64,000 bases of DNA from Endocalyx cinctus (Eukaryota > Ascomycota > Sordariomycetes > Amphisphaeriales > Apiosporaceae). Below the pieces are notes generated by a model. That model saw nothing but the letters and a program-made list of their open reading frames with translations, was not told where the DNA came from and searched no databases. Of the stretch, positions 10,922-24,300 are shown piece after piece (position 1 is the stretch's first letter; each line of letters starts with the position of its first letter). The stretch lies in NCBI GenBank assembly GCA_001600455.1, contig BCKC01000001.1, positions 2,010,441 through 2,074,440 of the forward strand, written 5' to 3'. The translations under genes and the position numbers were made by a program.

Positions 10922-13292
10922 TTAAGCACCGTTTCTATATACCTGCGAGCCCTGATTTCTGAACATGATAGTATCCCTCCGCTGAAGAATCATGAGCGCG
11001 CGGTTAAGCGCTTGTTCGCTGAAGCCTTTGCTCTCGACCATCTCGCGCCGGAGGGTAGCGAGCGAGGTGCTCCAGCCGATAGGCAACCGACGTCGGAGCT
11101 CGGCCTCGACGCGGGTGACCTCCTCGTTGAGCTCGCGCCCGCCCTGGTTGGCGGAACCCTGGTTGACGGCGTCCATGGTACTGCAGAGGAAGAGGCGGAT
11201 GGCCTCGTCGACGTGTCGCTCGGTCGCGATGGGCGAGAGCGTCAGCTTGGCGAGGGCCTCGGTTATGCGCACGATGGCCTCGAGCTGACGCACCGTGATG
11301 GGGATGCTGGATCGCGTGTTCGCTTCTAGCTCCGACGCGTGCACTTGCTTGCGGATGGATACGAAGTGCGACGAGAGCTTCTCGGCGGCTTCGGGAGAAA
11401 GACGAGGTGCACAGCGACTAGTGTTTCATGTATTAGTTTTATAATTCGGACGAGATAACGAGGCGGGGGTTAGTACTCACGATTTGCAGTAGCTTAGATA
11501 TCGCCTCATTTTCTCGACGGGCACTTCACCCTCGACTTGCTCTTCAAGACCACGTCCCCCCATATGGATACCCATGACGTGCTTGGCGATCCGCTCGTCC
11601 TTGTCCCGCGTGTGCTCATCCTTGACGATGAAGATCATATCGAAACGGGACAAGATGGTCGTCTGGAAATCGATGTTCTCGCCCGGTGTCTTCATGTCAT
11701 CATACCGGCCAAAGATGGGGTTAGCCGCCGCGAGCACCGACGTCCTCGCGTTAAGGATCGTTGTGATACCCGCCTTGGCGATCGAGATGGTCTGCTGCTC
11801 CATGGCTTCGTGGATAGCGACTCGATCTTCATCTCGCATCTTGTCGAACTCGTCAATACAGACCACGCCTCCGTCCGCGAGGACCATAGCACCGCCTTCC
11901 AGGTAGAACTCCCGGGTCGACTGGTCTCGCTGGACGGAAGCGGTAAGACCAGCGGCAGACGAACCCTTACCGGACGTGTAAATCGAGATTGGCGCGGCTT
12001 TCTCGACGAACTTTAATAATTGCGACTTGGCTGTACCGGGATCACCCAGGAGAAGGACATTGATGTCTCCTCTCAGCTTCATACCATCTGGTAAGATCTT
12101 CTTTGAGCCTCCCAAAAGTAGACAAAGGATGGCCTTCTTGATGTCGCGGTTTCCGTAGATAGACGGCGCGATGCAGTCGGCCATGATGTTGTAGAGGTCA
12201 GGTCTTCTGCTAAGTTCCAAGAATTCTTGCTCCTCCTCCTCGGAGAATATCGACTGACCCTTTGCGGTCGAGTCGACATCCGTCTGTATACCCACGGCTC
12301 GGAGGTAGGGAGTTCTGATAGCTACAGCGCCGCCAGTGGAGGAGTTTTTGGAGCCTTTGCTCTGGTAGATGGAGAAAATACCCATGACGGTACATCGGGA
12401 GCCCGGGACGACCCTATTCGTGAGGTAGCGGTCGGCGGCGATCAGAACGTGGCGAGGAAGTTCTCCAACGGGGACTTGGTCTGGAGCTTCCTGTAACTTG
12501 ATGATCTGCTGATCGACAAACCTGGATTTCTCGTGTACGACGAAGTAGGGATCGAGAGGGCATTTTTCAGCCGGATCATTGGCGGCACGTTGTCGACCGC
12601 ACTGTCGTGGTAGAGTGACACCGCTGAAACCACCGAGAACGGGCACATGCTGGACATGCAAGCAGGTCCTACATTGTATGTGAAGTTCGGTGGCTTTGGA
12701 CGACATGACGGAAGCTCCAATCACGATGCCTGGTACTCTAACAAGGCGCGCGATGGTTTCCGAGTCCAGATTCCGAATAGAAACATCTTCAGCTGTCGAG
12801 TGAATAAGAAGCTGATGTTCTGGGACGACGGCTTTCGGCTCGTGAGGAAAAACGATACGATGAGTACATTTTTTGAGTGCGGATTCAAACTATTACGGAC
12901 ACGCAAGTTAGATCAAATTCATCTTTATATAATGTACCAGGGATAGATACATACAAGAGGTATAATTTCTGAAGGTTCTGTGACTAGTCTGTGTGCTAAC
13001 TCTTCGTTGTATTTTATCAAGTCGGTAATGTTGACATCGCAGAAATATTTCTTTAACAGGGCATTCTCTCGAAGTTGATCTCTATATTTGAAAATTGGGA
13101 TGAGTAAATCATACGTAGTAAATATAATATATTTGAGTTTATAAATATGACGCACCTGTATACGAATATGTTGTCGTGTCTGAATTGTAAAATAAAGGTG
13201 ACCAATTGCTCCTGAATTTGCAATCTCGTATCATCATTCGTACCAGAACTGTTCTGGAAGACAGATACGGAATAGACAGATCCACGATCCAT
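10922..13292 (-). CDS. mcm5: DNA replication licensing factor MCM5
   Basis: Subunit of the MCM2-7 replicative helicase, loaded at origins in G1. Exons are 13292-13156, 13081-12955, 12889-11481 and 11417-10922 (introns 74, 65, 63 bp), giving 722 residues, the normal fungal length. The N-terminal domain has the MCM5-typical [10 protein letters not shown] across the first splice. A C4 zinc site (CRTC...CGRQ...CPLD) sits near residues 161-197. The AAA+ core has Walker [10 protein letters not shown] at ~370-378, Walker [11 protein letters not shown] and the arginine finger LSRFD near 501. The C-terminal winged-helix part ([11 protein letters not shown]) is in the last exon. The ATG at 13292 opens directly into the family N-terminus MDRGSVYSV. 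The 3' third is much more GC-rich than the 5' exons. An MCB-like motif cluster lies about 175-225 bp upstream. Confidence 0.97.
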
Positions 13293-14062
13293 CTTATTAA
13301 TTAATATTTGTCACTGATGAAGAATCAGTTCTCTTAGATTTTGTCTGCTGTTATCGTAAGTCTTGAAGTATAGACAACGTTTGTATCGCCAATGTCAAAT
13401 ATGGTGGTTTATTAGATCGAGGGGTTGATTTAACCCTTAAACTAAGCATGGATAGAATTAAATTAGAACGCGGCATACAAAAACGCGACTACGCGTTATA
13501 CTTTGTATTTTTCGCGTTGAGTGGTTGCAGAAAACGCTATGCCCCATTTGGACTCTTAGCCTACCGGTCGGAACTTCGGATGATAGGTAATCCGATTTAT
13601 ATCTCTTTAACTACATATACTCATTTAATGCGTATAAGCTAATACTATACTTGTACAAAGCAACACCTACGCTTTAGCTTCAATGCCAGCTGCGTAATGA
13701 ACGATACAACTTCTTGAGATAACCTCATATAGCTATCTATTATACGAAATAGGAAGGCAACACTAAGCCAAATTATTTTATAACTAACATAAAATCTATT
13801 GAAATTCTTACAAATTCAAAAATCGCCTGCGCCTTAAAGCTACATCTCACTGTGCCGAGATACATCATCCCCCTGTCTACTCTTGCTTTCAAATCAGAAT
13901 AATTAACGACTGACGTCCAAGACAGTCAGTAGTTGTCCACATAGCTATGGTTCCACGGTAGCCCTCCGCGAGACTATTCAATAAGCCGCCTGGCTTCTCT
14001 CGCTTCAGGCCACATATATTTGGACCTGGGCTCACAACCCCCAGGTTATACCTTACCCAGCC
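13293..14062. other. Divergent intergenic region between MCM5 and VPS54
   Basis: Holds the CGCG motif cluster listed separately near its MCM5 end. A 64-codon frame at 13448-13642 overlaps that cluster and is not supported as a gene. Confidence 0.5.
13468..13518. promoter_or_regulatory. MCB/MBF-like CGCG motif cluster upstream of MCM5
   Basis: Four CGCG-centred hexamers fall within about 50 bp of otherwise AT-rich DNA: ACGCGG (13468-13473), ACGCGA (13483-13488), a perfect MCB ACGCGT (13491-13496) and CGCGTT (13513-13518). They lie ~175-225 bp upstream of the MCM5 start. MBF (Mbp1-Swi6 type) drives G1/S transcription of MCM and other replication genes through ACGCGT in yeasts, so control of MCM5 is a reasonable inference. 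VPS54 starts 545 bp away on the other side. Confidence 0.6.
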
Positions 14063-17000
14063 ATGTACTCAAATCCGGGCGCTCGCAAATCGGTCGACAG
14101 CGTGTCACCATGGTCGCCGACATCGCAGACCGAATTTCCTTTTACCGCACACCGACAACCTTCTGTTTCATCACATCAAAAGATTCGGCGAGGCTCGACG
14201 GCAAGCTCAATTCATTCAGTCGGTGGTCAACTGGACAGCTCACCAGCATCCTGGTCCCACATTGTGCACGAGTCGGGTCAAAATGCTATCTCTACATTAC
14301 TTCAGCCTCCCATCGTCCGAACTGGTCTTCTACCGCATACTTCCGCCCCAGCTTCTAGCGCGCATAAACCTCCAACTGCGAGAGACATACCGCCTGTCAC
14401 CTTAACAAACATAACTCGAATCGATCCTTCCGAGTTTAAACAGTACTTAACACAAGTTGGCACCCTATATGAACAATTGAAACGGGTAAAAGAAGGAGAG
14501 GACAGCGAGAATATCAATATCTTCCGCCGAGGTAGCAAGCTCGAGGGTCTTCCGGAACAAGCAGATGATAGTCATTTAAGACCTGAAAGCAGATCATCAA
14601 TTTCCCGTAAGAAGTCGTCTAGTTCTATTCGGTCTATCTCACCTATAGATCGTCCTCCGCTTCGCTCATCTCGGAGGCCAAGTTCTTCATACGGCCGAAA
14701 GGCAGCTCAAGGTCCACCACCACTATCGACGATTCCAAACGTCTATTTTGACCAAGATTTCCACCTCGAAAACCCCCGAACATTTGATATCGTCAGCGAA
14801 CGATCCGAAGTTGTGCGACCCGCTCCTGGGTCTGCCGAAGAAAAGAATGCTGCTAACGGGAATGCTCCTGCACCACGAAAGGCGCTCGCTACAAATGCAA
14901 TATTACAAGAGAAGCTTTCCTGGTATATGGATACGATCGAAATGCACCTGATATCTTCTATTTCAACCGCGTCCACTACTTTTTTCACAGCTCTAGGATC
15001 ACTTAGGGAATTGCATGCCGAAGCAGCCGACTCAGTTGACAGAATCAGAGCCCTGCGGACAGAGCTTAACGCACTTGACAAAGAGATCGCAACTACTGGT
15101 TTAGATATCGTACAAAAGCAACGACGTCGGGAGAATATACAACAATTAAACGACGCTGTAAAACAATTAAAAACGATAGTAGAGTCGGTCGAGATTTGCG
15201 AAAGCCTTGTGGATGCTGGTGAACTAGAGAAGGCGTTACATAACATTGATATCCTCGAAGCTCTAATCGCCGGTAAACATATACCTTCACCAGATAAAAA
15301 GAATCCACCAACCTCGAAGCTATGGGATCTTCGAGATGCCGTTGCACTTAAGGGTACCACTAGCGATATTTCTACCTTGAGATTTCGCATTGGTAAAGCC
15401 TTTGAGACTCGCTTCATTGAGATATTACTAGCCGACTTGAGGCGCCATGTTGACACTGTACCCACGCAGGAAGTACTTTTGAGGTGGAGTAGCTCCGCAA
15501 TGAGAGCTCGCGGTGGCCATGCCAGAGAACCGTCGGCGTTTCCGGCCTATTTGACTAAAACAGAGAATCTTCGCTCTCAGCTCATGCCGATAGTTACCGG
15601 ACTACATAGGTCTAAGCACGTTGAAATCGCGATAGCAACCTATCGCGAGGTTGTTCTGAGGGAGATTAGAAATCTGGTGAAACGGCCCCTTCCTACTTCG
15701 ACGGACGATGATAACGAGTCAATGATGTCTGCGTCTACAATGAGTTCCAGACATTTGACCCAACAAGAGAAATCATCTATCCTTGCGCGTAACCTTCGAG
15801 CCCTTGACGAGGAGGACGCCGAAGCTCTCTTCAGCAAGATATATATTAGTGTCACGGAAACATTGCGGAGGCTGACTACGCAAGTCAAAGTCATGTTTGA
15901 CGTTGCTAGTTCTATGGGTGAAGCACCAACTGCGGAAACCGATTTGAAGTCACCAATTCAACTCAAGTCGCCGCCCCTCAACAGCGCTAATCGCGAGCTT
16001 CAAGAAGATATCCACATTGCTATGGACATGGCGAATCTTCTGGGCCAAGCTGTCGATGTTGCACAAGAGAAGGTTGTAAAGGTACTCCGGGTTCGGTCCG
16101 CCCAAAGTACACACTTACCACTGGTCTGGTTCTTGAGATACTTTACGCTCAACCTGTACTTCGCTAATGAATGTGAATCTATCTCTGGGAGAGGCGGCGC
16201 TTCACTAAAGACCGTTGTTAATTCTCACATTAAAGACTTCATCCAGCATTTTGGTGATGAGGAAAAACAAACACTAGCGCGTGATATGGATTCTGATCAG
16301 TGGGATGCGAAAGATTTTAACGAGAACGACAACGCCCTTCTAAGTCGTATTCTCGACTGCAGCACGAAGGATAATATCGTGTGGTCTGAGCATAGTAAAA
16401 TCTGGGTGCCCTACTCAAATGGCGAGGATAGTGATGACGAGTCAAATTCCAAAACGCGACCACGATCCGAATCCAACGGGACTAGTAAAGAGAAGAATCG
16501 GAGCGCTACCATTGATGGAGAAACTTTCATACTTCCTAAATCGGCTATCATTTGCCTGGAAGGAATGTCGCACTTCCTACACCTCATATCCGGCATGCCC
16601 GCTATGACGGCTGAGATAAATGCTTCCCTTATTTCGTATCTGCAAATATTTAATTCTCGCTGCACGCAACTCATACTGGGTGCCGGGGCGACTCGCTCCG
16701 CTGGCCTGAAAAACATTACTACCAAACATCTTGCACTCGCTTCACGAGCGTTAGCTTTTATATCGGCACTAATTCCTCATGTGCGAGAATACGTGCGTCG
16801 ATACGCCGGTACAGGTCCTAATGTTAATAATGCTAGTGTCGCCAATCTCATGGGTGAGTTTGATAAGGTTAAGCGCCTATTTCAAGAGCACCAAAACAAC
16901 ATATATGAAAAGTTGGTTGAGATTATGAGCGGGCGGGCCTCGGCGCAAGCCAAAGTCATGAAGACGCTTAACTGGGACGAAGAGGGTCCGCCCAAGGTAC

Positions 17001-17508
17001 ACGCTTACATGGAACGGCTCGTAAAAGATACGGTGACGCTACACCGTGTCCTCACAAAAAACCTGCCTGACGGTATGGTCCGACATATCATGACACCCGT
17101 ATTCCAGAGCTACAAGAATTATCTCGGAAATGCTTATCAAGGACTTCGAGTTAAGAACGAAGCAGGTATTAATCGGTAAGTCGATTTTATTATTATCCGT
17201 TCAGGCAATCGCATGCTAATTGAGTGAGCAGGATGCAATGTGATGTAGATTATCTCGTCGGGCGCCTAGGCACGGTGGAAGGTTTCGCCGATGCTGGAGA
17301 TCACCTTTGTGATATCATCAAAGAAAAGAGAGCCGGGCAACAAGCTGCCGCCGCCGCCGCCGCTGCCGCCACGAAGACTAGTAACAACACAGAAGAACCA
17401 ATCAAGAAAGAAACCGAGGAATCGAGCAAAGCAGATGATTCTGCGAAGCCCGATAATGTCGAAGACTCCAAGAAACAGGCAACTACATCAAATACTAAAT
17501 CAGAATGA
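14063..17508 (+). CDS. vps54: GARP complex subunit VPS54
   Basis: Subunit of the Golgi-associated retrograde protein (GARP) tether, which captures endosome-derived vesicles at the trans-Golgi. Exons are 14063-17175 and 17232-17508 (56-bp intron with a GCTAATTGA branch region), giving 1129 residues. The first ~230 residues are serine-rich and probably disordered. The VPS54 N-terminal domain starts near NVYFDQDFHLENPRTFDIV (~residue 230) and runs into coiled-coil-like sequence (~300-420), as in other quatrefoil/CATCHR tethers. The conserved C-terminal domain, ~830-1060, contains FNSRCTQLILGAGA and LKNITTKHLALASRAL. Exon 2 completes a VPS54-typical segment, then ends in an alanine run and a Lys/Glu/Ser tail. 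The ATG at 14063 is the first in-frame start (GCCATG). Confidence 0.9.
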
Positions 17509-18563
17509 GTGAGCACGTTGCTAGTTTTAAGGTAGCACGCACTTACGGAGTTTTATTGTTATTTCCCTCCCACAGAAGCAGGCGTTTAGTTCCTAGAGAG
17601 AGAGGGGAAAAAAAGTTAGTTTCAATTTGTTAAAGTAGGGAGGATTCTTGTATCGATACGCTATGATATATATCCCTTTTGTCACATTTATTTCCCTTTT
17701 TTTTTCTTTTTTTTTTTTGTTTATATATTTTACGAGTCCGGAGAGTAAGGAGGTCCGGTTGGTCTAGACAAGTTTTCATCACTTTTGTTTTGTTTTGTTT
17801 TCAATTCACTTCCTGTATTTTGCTTATTCAGGCCGAAACTAGACCTTCTCGACTAGATTTTCGATTCCATGTTTTTTTATCTTCTTGGAGAGGATGTGTA
17901 GAGTTTAAAAGAAAAGCCTAGGGTTATGAACGCTTTCCAATATCTCCATGTAAAATTACGAAACAAAAAGGCAGATAGATGGCCACTATCGAAAGAAGTG
18001 AAGCCACGAGCGCCTCCTCAGTGACAGAACAATTATAAGAAGACCTTATCATCAATCAAGAGCGTCTACTTTAGGTTATATCCCATATCAAGCACGTTGC
18101 CTAGGATAGGTAGGTTTTGCGACTGAACCCCCTCATTTCCATAGCATAAATTGGGAAAACAAGGTTTGGATTTGCTGACGTGCATACTTACGGCTGGTTG
18201 CAGACCATAGAAATGAATAAAAAAGGTTTCGGCAGAGGGTAACGTCACGCATATGTACTAGTATTATAGTATAGGTATAATGCAGGCGAGTCGATTTGAT
18301 TGATCATGGATATGGTATATAATTGTGTAAATGTGTAAATATTGCTTACGTTTACGTGTAGAAATATCTCAAGTTCACCGGGTGATACGATATTATCTCA
18401 TTAAACATGATATCTCCAGCGCCACCCAAATCATGATGCACATTCATCCATACATACATATACACCAAATCAAACAATGCAAGGAAATTCCCCATCAAGA
18501 AAGAGAAACAGTGTACGGTGATGTTTTCTGTTTCAAAAAAAGAACATTCTGTCTTTTTACCAG

Positions 18564-18567
<4 letters not shown>

Positions 18568-18597
<30 letters not shown>
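18568..18597. repeat. (GA)n microsatellite
   Basis: An uninterrupted dinucleotide run of about 14 units in non-coding DNA. Confidence 0.9.
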
Positions 18598-18606
<9 letters not shown>

Positions 18607-20549
18607 TGGATGATTTTCACTTGGCATTTCAGGTTCCTGACGGCGGGATGGGACGATCGATCTGCGCGTCAACCCGCAGCGTTCCATCGCGTGCTTGCAG
18701 GGCATCCCATCAGGACGGATCAGGATAAACAACAGGGGGGTATATGCTTCCTTTTCTACGAACTATACCAGGTTCACTACACCAGGTATATACACCCATA
18801 ATACGGAGTATATATTATATACCCATAGACCCTTAGCTATACATAACTATATCAGTAGGTGTTATTCAAGAAAATTACTTTTTATACTATCGAAAGTTCT
18901 TGGCAAAGTTCCTTCTTCGATGAGGATTTTTGATATTAAAAAAAAAGGTAGCAGGTCGTTCGATTATTTCAAATCATGGTAGGAATGTGTATAAAAATAA
19001 TGTAAGTAAAATGCAGTTGGGTCAGATAATATATTAAATGGCTTCTTTTTTTTTTTCTTTTCTCTCATTTGAGCTCAGATAAGTTCTGAGGGATTAGTTG
19101 GTTAGATCTTATAAGTGCGTACATTACGACTGCTTGCGCCTCGTTTCTAGGTGTAGGGATGTAATCGTAGCGTAGTCTCGAGGTTTTCCCTCAACACGTC
19201 TGCACTTGTAATAAGATAAAATGAAAGTTTCAGAAAAGAAGCAATGAAACGACGTATAACTTAACTCTAGGAAGTACGTAAAAGTATAAGGTAATTGGAG
19301 AAAGGCAAAAAATACTATTAAAAGAAGAAGCAAAATGAAAGGGCTCCAGCTACGAAGGATTTAGGTGCTGGAAGCGCCTCACGGACCAAAAATAACTCTC
19401 AGAAAATACCTTCCTTTTTCTTTCCAACAATTTACACGTGGAGAATGAAGTTTCAGTTTCGGATATATGAGAAGAAGAAGAAAAGGAACCACATAGTAAG
19501 TAACAAAGCCTTCAATCGCTCGGATCCGGGCTGAAACCAGTTCGTCTAGTAATTTTTTAAAATAACTTTCTTTTTTTTAACCGAAACGTTTCTACCAGGA
19601 ACGTTCTCCAAGAACAAAAAAAAAAAATCTCCGAGAGAAGAATAACCTAACTTTTATCATGTCAAAATACTCCGTAAGATTAAGAAGACATGAAAATAAT
19701 TACGCCCAATCAACACATAAAAAATAATAATAATAATAATAAAAAGACCTCTTTTTTTAACGAAGCTGAATGCTTACGCAGGAGCACACGCAATCCATAC
19801 AAAGTCACAAATAAAGAAAAGCGAATAAGCCAGAAAGCGCTTCCAGGATCCCTCGACCGCAGCCAATGAAGCCCGGCCCCCGCATCGACCCTTTTTTTCA
19901 TGGAATCCTGGTGAAAATCAACGAGGGCGTTAGGAACTCTCCCCGATTAGTCTGCGACGTTTACTAGGTTAGTTAAGTGAAAACGAAACATACGCAGTAA
20001 CCTAGACACACTCAGACCTTTTTTTTCTCTCTCTCTCTTTTTCTCACTTAAAAATAAAAGGGAACCCCTGCGAAATGGATCTGACTCGATTACGTATGGA
20101 CAATGATTCGTTTTCAGTCATGTTTCATGTCTCATGATTTCTATACTAAAGTTAATCTAAAGTAGTCTAACCCTTGGCGGGAAAACGTTACAAAAAATGT
20201 CATTTTTTAAAGTGCGAACTGTGAATTCTTTCGTGTCGTTTTTTTGTGTCATGAAAATTATGTACAAGAAATTAAAAAAAGGGGGGGTTGTGTAAAAAAG
20301 GTTATTCCAACGAGTGTCAAGAAGAGGTAAGAAGAGAAAGGAACGAAAAAAACATGCGCTACGTAGCGAATAAATAATCTGAATTTATACATGAAAAAAA
20401 AGTCATAATATCGCCGGGTTTGCGTCACATGTCGTATGTCCTTTCACTAGGAAGGAGATAGGATACCATGTAAAGCAAGCCTACCCGGGGAAAAAAAAGG
20501 GACTATCCAAGAGCCAATGTATTTTTATGCAGACCAGCTAGCTGACCTC

Positions 20550-20574
20550 TTTTTTTTTTTTTTTTTTTTTTTTT
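20550..20574. repeat. Poly(T) tract, 25 nt
   Basis: The longest homopolymer in the window, about 270 bp downstream of the small secreted-protein gene's stop codon. Confidence 0.9.
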
Positions 20575-20842
20575 GTTGGGTGAATAAAAAAAAATCTGAA
20601 GACTTCGCTCGCTGACGCTTAAGAAGGAAAGACAAAAGGTGAGTAAGCTGTAGGAGAGTTATCTCAGAAGAAGAAAGGGGGAGAAAGAAAGACAGAAAAA
20701 AAATCCGTAAGGAGCATCCAGCATCAGCGTCACGCGCGATGTTGCTTTTATCTTTTCTTTCTTTCTCTCTCCCCCCTTTTCTAAGGCTCTAGAAACTACG
20801 ACGAAAGAAGTAGAGAGAGAACCCGGCTTGCTTATCTTTTAT

Positions 20843-21391
20843 TTACGATAGCTTGCCGAGGACGTAGTTCCTAGAGACCAGCTCGGGCTCGACCTCGCGG
20901 GACGAGATGTCGCTCGAGTCGCCGAGGGTGGTGATGATGTCCGTCTCGGTCGTCGTGACGGTCTGGACGTCGTCGGGCGAGTAGTACGCGGTCGAGCAGG
21001 GAAAGACCACGCACCCGGACACGAGGCTCTTGGTCGACGCGGCCGCCTCGCTGGCCGGGTACATCTCCTTGACGCCGACGTGGTCGTTCGGGTTCACGAT
21101 GGCCGAGACGTCGAAGTACGTCAGCCCGTTCCACCCGTTGAACGTCACCTCGGCCAGCATCCCGACCACGTCGGCGGCGCCCTCGCTGACCGAGTACGCG
21201 TTGCCGATCCACCCTTCGGGGAACTCGACCTTAGCCTGCGAGTTGCCCTCGACGTCGATGTCGTCGATCGCGGCGCTGCCGGAAGCCGCCGTGAAGACGA
21301 TGTGCCGCTTCGTCGAGTCTTGGTTGATGAAGGTCATCGAGTTGGCGCTCACCAGCGTGGCGGCGGCGGCGAGAGCTGCGAGGAAATACAT
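20843..21391 (-). CDS. Small secreted protein (182 aa)
   Basis: Single-exon gene for a predicted secreted protein. Residues 1-16 form a signal peptide (MYFLAALAAAATLVSA), with likely cleavage before NSMTFINQ. The mature part has a beta-rich look: SMTFINQDSTKRHIVF, then VEFPEGWIGNAYSV and EVTFNGWNGLTYFDVSAIVN. Only two cysteines are evident (SGCVVFPCST), spaced to allow one disulfide. The C-terminus is Ser/Thr-rich with no GPI-type hydrophobic tail. It resembles a small secreted family widespread in filamentous ascomycetes, sometimes labelled Dnase1 protein; I see no nuclease motif and do not endorse that name. The coding region is very GC-rich against AT-rich flanks. It stands alone, with kilobases of non-coding DNA on both sides. 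Confidence 0.8.
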   Translation of the reverse strand: MYFLAALAAAATLVSANSMTFINQDSTKRHIVFTAASGSAAIDDIDVEGNSQAKVEFPEGWIGNAYSVSEGAADVVGMLAEVTFNGWNGLTYFDVSAIVNPNDHVGVKEMYPASEAAASTKSLVSGCVVFPCSTAYYSPDDVQTVTTTETDIITTLGDSSDISSREVEPELVSRNYVLGKLS

Positions 21392-24300
21392 GGTTTTTTT
21401 TTTTTTTTTGGAGATTTCTTGGGGTGATCTGTTAAAACCAAAAAAAAGATTGTGTTGATAATGGTAGTAGAGATTTTATGTGTAATGACTCGTGGTGATA
21501 AGATATCACGAGGGTAAACGCTTTTTATAATTCTATAAATTTTTCGTTGAAAATCAGGTTCTCAGAGAAGGACAAGATCTTGCAGTGAACTAGCAGGTGC
21601 AAGACTGTAGAATGTAGTTATGGGAGTTGGTGAGGCCGCGTGAAAAAAGAGTGATCACGATAGTCTGGGAAGAAGAGAAGGAATAATAACTGCAAAGGAG
21701 GAATTGAAAGAGACGGAACTGAAGCAATGCTGACCAGAGAAAGCGAGACAGAAAAAAAAAATCAGAGCTAGACGAGACAGGGCCCTCAGGCCTTATATAT
21801 CCATCGACGTAGGTCGACGGGACAAAGAGAGGAGCGAGCCAGCCAGCAGGGCGAAACCCTCCACACAAAGCCCATAGTTTGACCAATAATAGCATTAAAG
21901 GATAGCGAAGGGAACCCTCAACAATGCAGACTACATGATCCCGCAGAGATAGTTGCCGCGTCCGCACGTCAAGGAGGACCAACGCCACCGCCCACAATGA
22001 CTATGGTTGGCTTAAGCCGAGTCAGAAGTATGGTGTCGAACCCCCCTGTTAGGTCCTGTCCGAAGTTCCCTAAACCGGTGACTGACTAACCAATAGTATT
22101 AGTTTCATCTCCATCTGCATCTCCATTAAAAACAGCCCCAAACAGGGCCTTAGTAAAACTGAAAGAAGACGTTTTTTTCTGTCTTTTTTTTTTTTCTCTC
22201 GTTCTAGAAAAGAAAAGAGATCAAATCCTAAACCTGTAACGTAGTTAACAAAAACAACACTACCGGCCAAGAAGGGACAAGCCAGCTTGGGTTGGTAAAA
22301 GCTTGGAATGTGATGGATCACTCGTCTTGGCACTGCCCACCTAGGGCTGATGGGCCCGAGTGGATTTTCCAGAGAGAGAGAGAGAGAGAGGAGATGGAGG
22401 GGAGGGGCGGATGGAGCCTACAGTCGTATCGTATGCAAGGAACAGGGAGAGTATGATTCGACAGAATGAGGGACTTGACCCAGATAGTAAGTGCATATTC
22501 TCGACTCAACGACAGTCCTTTAGTGATAAGACTCCCATTCTTGGAAGGATGATGCAAGCAAAGACTAGATTACACAATTTTTTTCATTTTTTTTTAGAGC
22601 TTGCATTAGGTACCTTTTTTTTTTTTTTATGATTTATTTTCTTTATTTACACTTCCACTCCGATTGGTTAATCCTTCTGGTTCCTAGATCAATTGCGTGG
22701 CCGTGCCAGTTGTACCTGATTTTCGGGCCTGGGAAAGTAAATGAAACATTCTTACATACTCTCAACAAAGCTTATTGTTCTCATAAACCTTTTTATATAC
22801 AAAAGAAAAAGAAATAAAAAGAAGTGAGAAGTTTAAAAATAAGTGTAGATTCAGATTTATTATAGAATTCTTCTAAATATAATTTCTTTCAGCAATCCTT
22901 CTTTGACAGAGATGTAAAGAAACACCTTTTCACTTGACCGAGTCTGGAGTCTGTCACTTTTCCTATTCAATTATTAATGACGAGTTAGCAAGGCAGACCC
23001 GGTTAACCCTACAGCCCTAGTGGTACCTTACAGCACTGCATGCAGCATTCTCCAACTTGCGCACCAAACGTATCACTAGATTGGTAACTTGAAGCAAATC
23101 AGGTATACAAATGCGTGAGCCACGAAGTCAAACTTTTTATCCGATGACCGCGAAACTTGCAGGTGAAAAAGTTAGTTGCTGGGAGAGAAGATCCAATCAT
23201 ACTTTTCCTTCAGTCATCTTGACCCGGTGATTACATTTAGATATATAACTCGCTGACACGTGGAATGCGATAACGGGCTCGATACCATATCTCGATTGCT
23301 GACAGTTGCTGATGTGATGATGTTGGCAGATTCACCGACATATATTTTCAGTAAGCAAGATCGCATAGACGTAATCGAGGGGAAGAGAAAAAAAATTTTC
23401 TTGCCCAGATGCTAGATATATTCCTAGTCGTCCAAAAGATGTTCACCGCTGACTTGTGCGCTCATTTCGTGATTATGTGCCGCTGTAGTTTAGGTAGGTT
23501 GCGTGAAGAGTTCATCCTGGAAGTTAGCCATAGCCGTACCTGAATCTGCCTACACAGCAGAATACTTTCGATGCGACGGGGTCCTTTCGAGAACCAGATG
23601 TAAGACGAAGGATTCAAGAAATAAAAATTTTTCTTTGCCACATATAAAACAAGATTTAGGTGGAGGTTTTGGTAGGTGGGGAGCCGCCTAGAAGTGAGCA
23701 ACTGAAGAGAATTCTTTTCTATAGATTAATCAAGAAAAAATAAAACCGAGAGGGGAGAATAGTAATCGGGCCCTTCGCAAACGCCCCATCAGAACGCAAC
23801 GTTGTCAAAAAAAGCAAGTGAAAATATCTCTCACGGAACCCGTTTCCGCCGGAAGGCAACTGTTTCCGAGATCAGGAAAACCTGGGCTTGGGATCTAGGC
23901 TCGTGGCTCTCCACTTAATTGGTTCGATAAAACGTTACCAACGTTCAGCCGTGACGCCGGTAGTCGGCGATCCATTCAGGTCCCAGTGCTACCTCAGGTA
24001 AATCGTGGTTCCCGCATATCAGGTAACTATGACCACTATATCTTGGCCGAAGCGGAGAGCGGTCGTGGAATTAAGGGTTGGCATACATACTTCGTCCCTT
24101 GCATCAGGCCGAAAACTCGGTTTGATGAGTCAATCCCCTCACACGGGAGCCTTTCTCCATCTCGTTTTTTCTTTTTCTTTTTTCAAAACGCATGGTGGGT
24201 CGGCGGCAGATAGACGCACAAAGCAGAAACAAGTCTGACCGTTGCCCCCATTTTAGGGCTCGGGGAAAATTAAGATGCAGACTACGTTTCTCGTGAGTGG

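Larger units (their letters stand above)
17509..20842. other. 3.3-kb convergent gene-poor region
   Basis: Between the 3' ends of VPS54 and the small secreted-protein gene. It is rich in purine/pyrimidine tracts: (GA)14 at 18568-18597, a pyrimidine run at 20020-20045 and a 25-T run at 20550-20574. A 156-codon frame at 18331-18801 runs straight through the GA repeat (encoding alternating Arg-Glu) and is an artefact. I see no gene, tRNA or transposon coding sequence. Confidence 0.55.

Noticed and set aside
11537..12016. 159-codon open frame on the plus strand over MCM5
   Set aside because: Lies antisense to the MCM5 AAA+ core; its openness follows from the GC-rich codons of that gene.
14743..15465. 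240-codon open frame on the minus strand inside VPS54
   Set aside because: It is antisense to conserved VPS54 coding sequence and has a compositional shadow look (Ser/Ala/Leu-rich) with no family signal.
18331..18801. 156-codon open frame
   Set aside because: Runs through the GA microsatellite, giving repeated Arg-Glu; no start context, no intron structure and no homology signal.
22025..22050. Reverse-strand B-box look-alike (GGGTTCGACACC)
   Set aside because: The T-arm stem pairs only two bases and no cloverleaf can be drawn.
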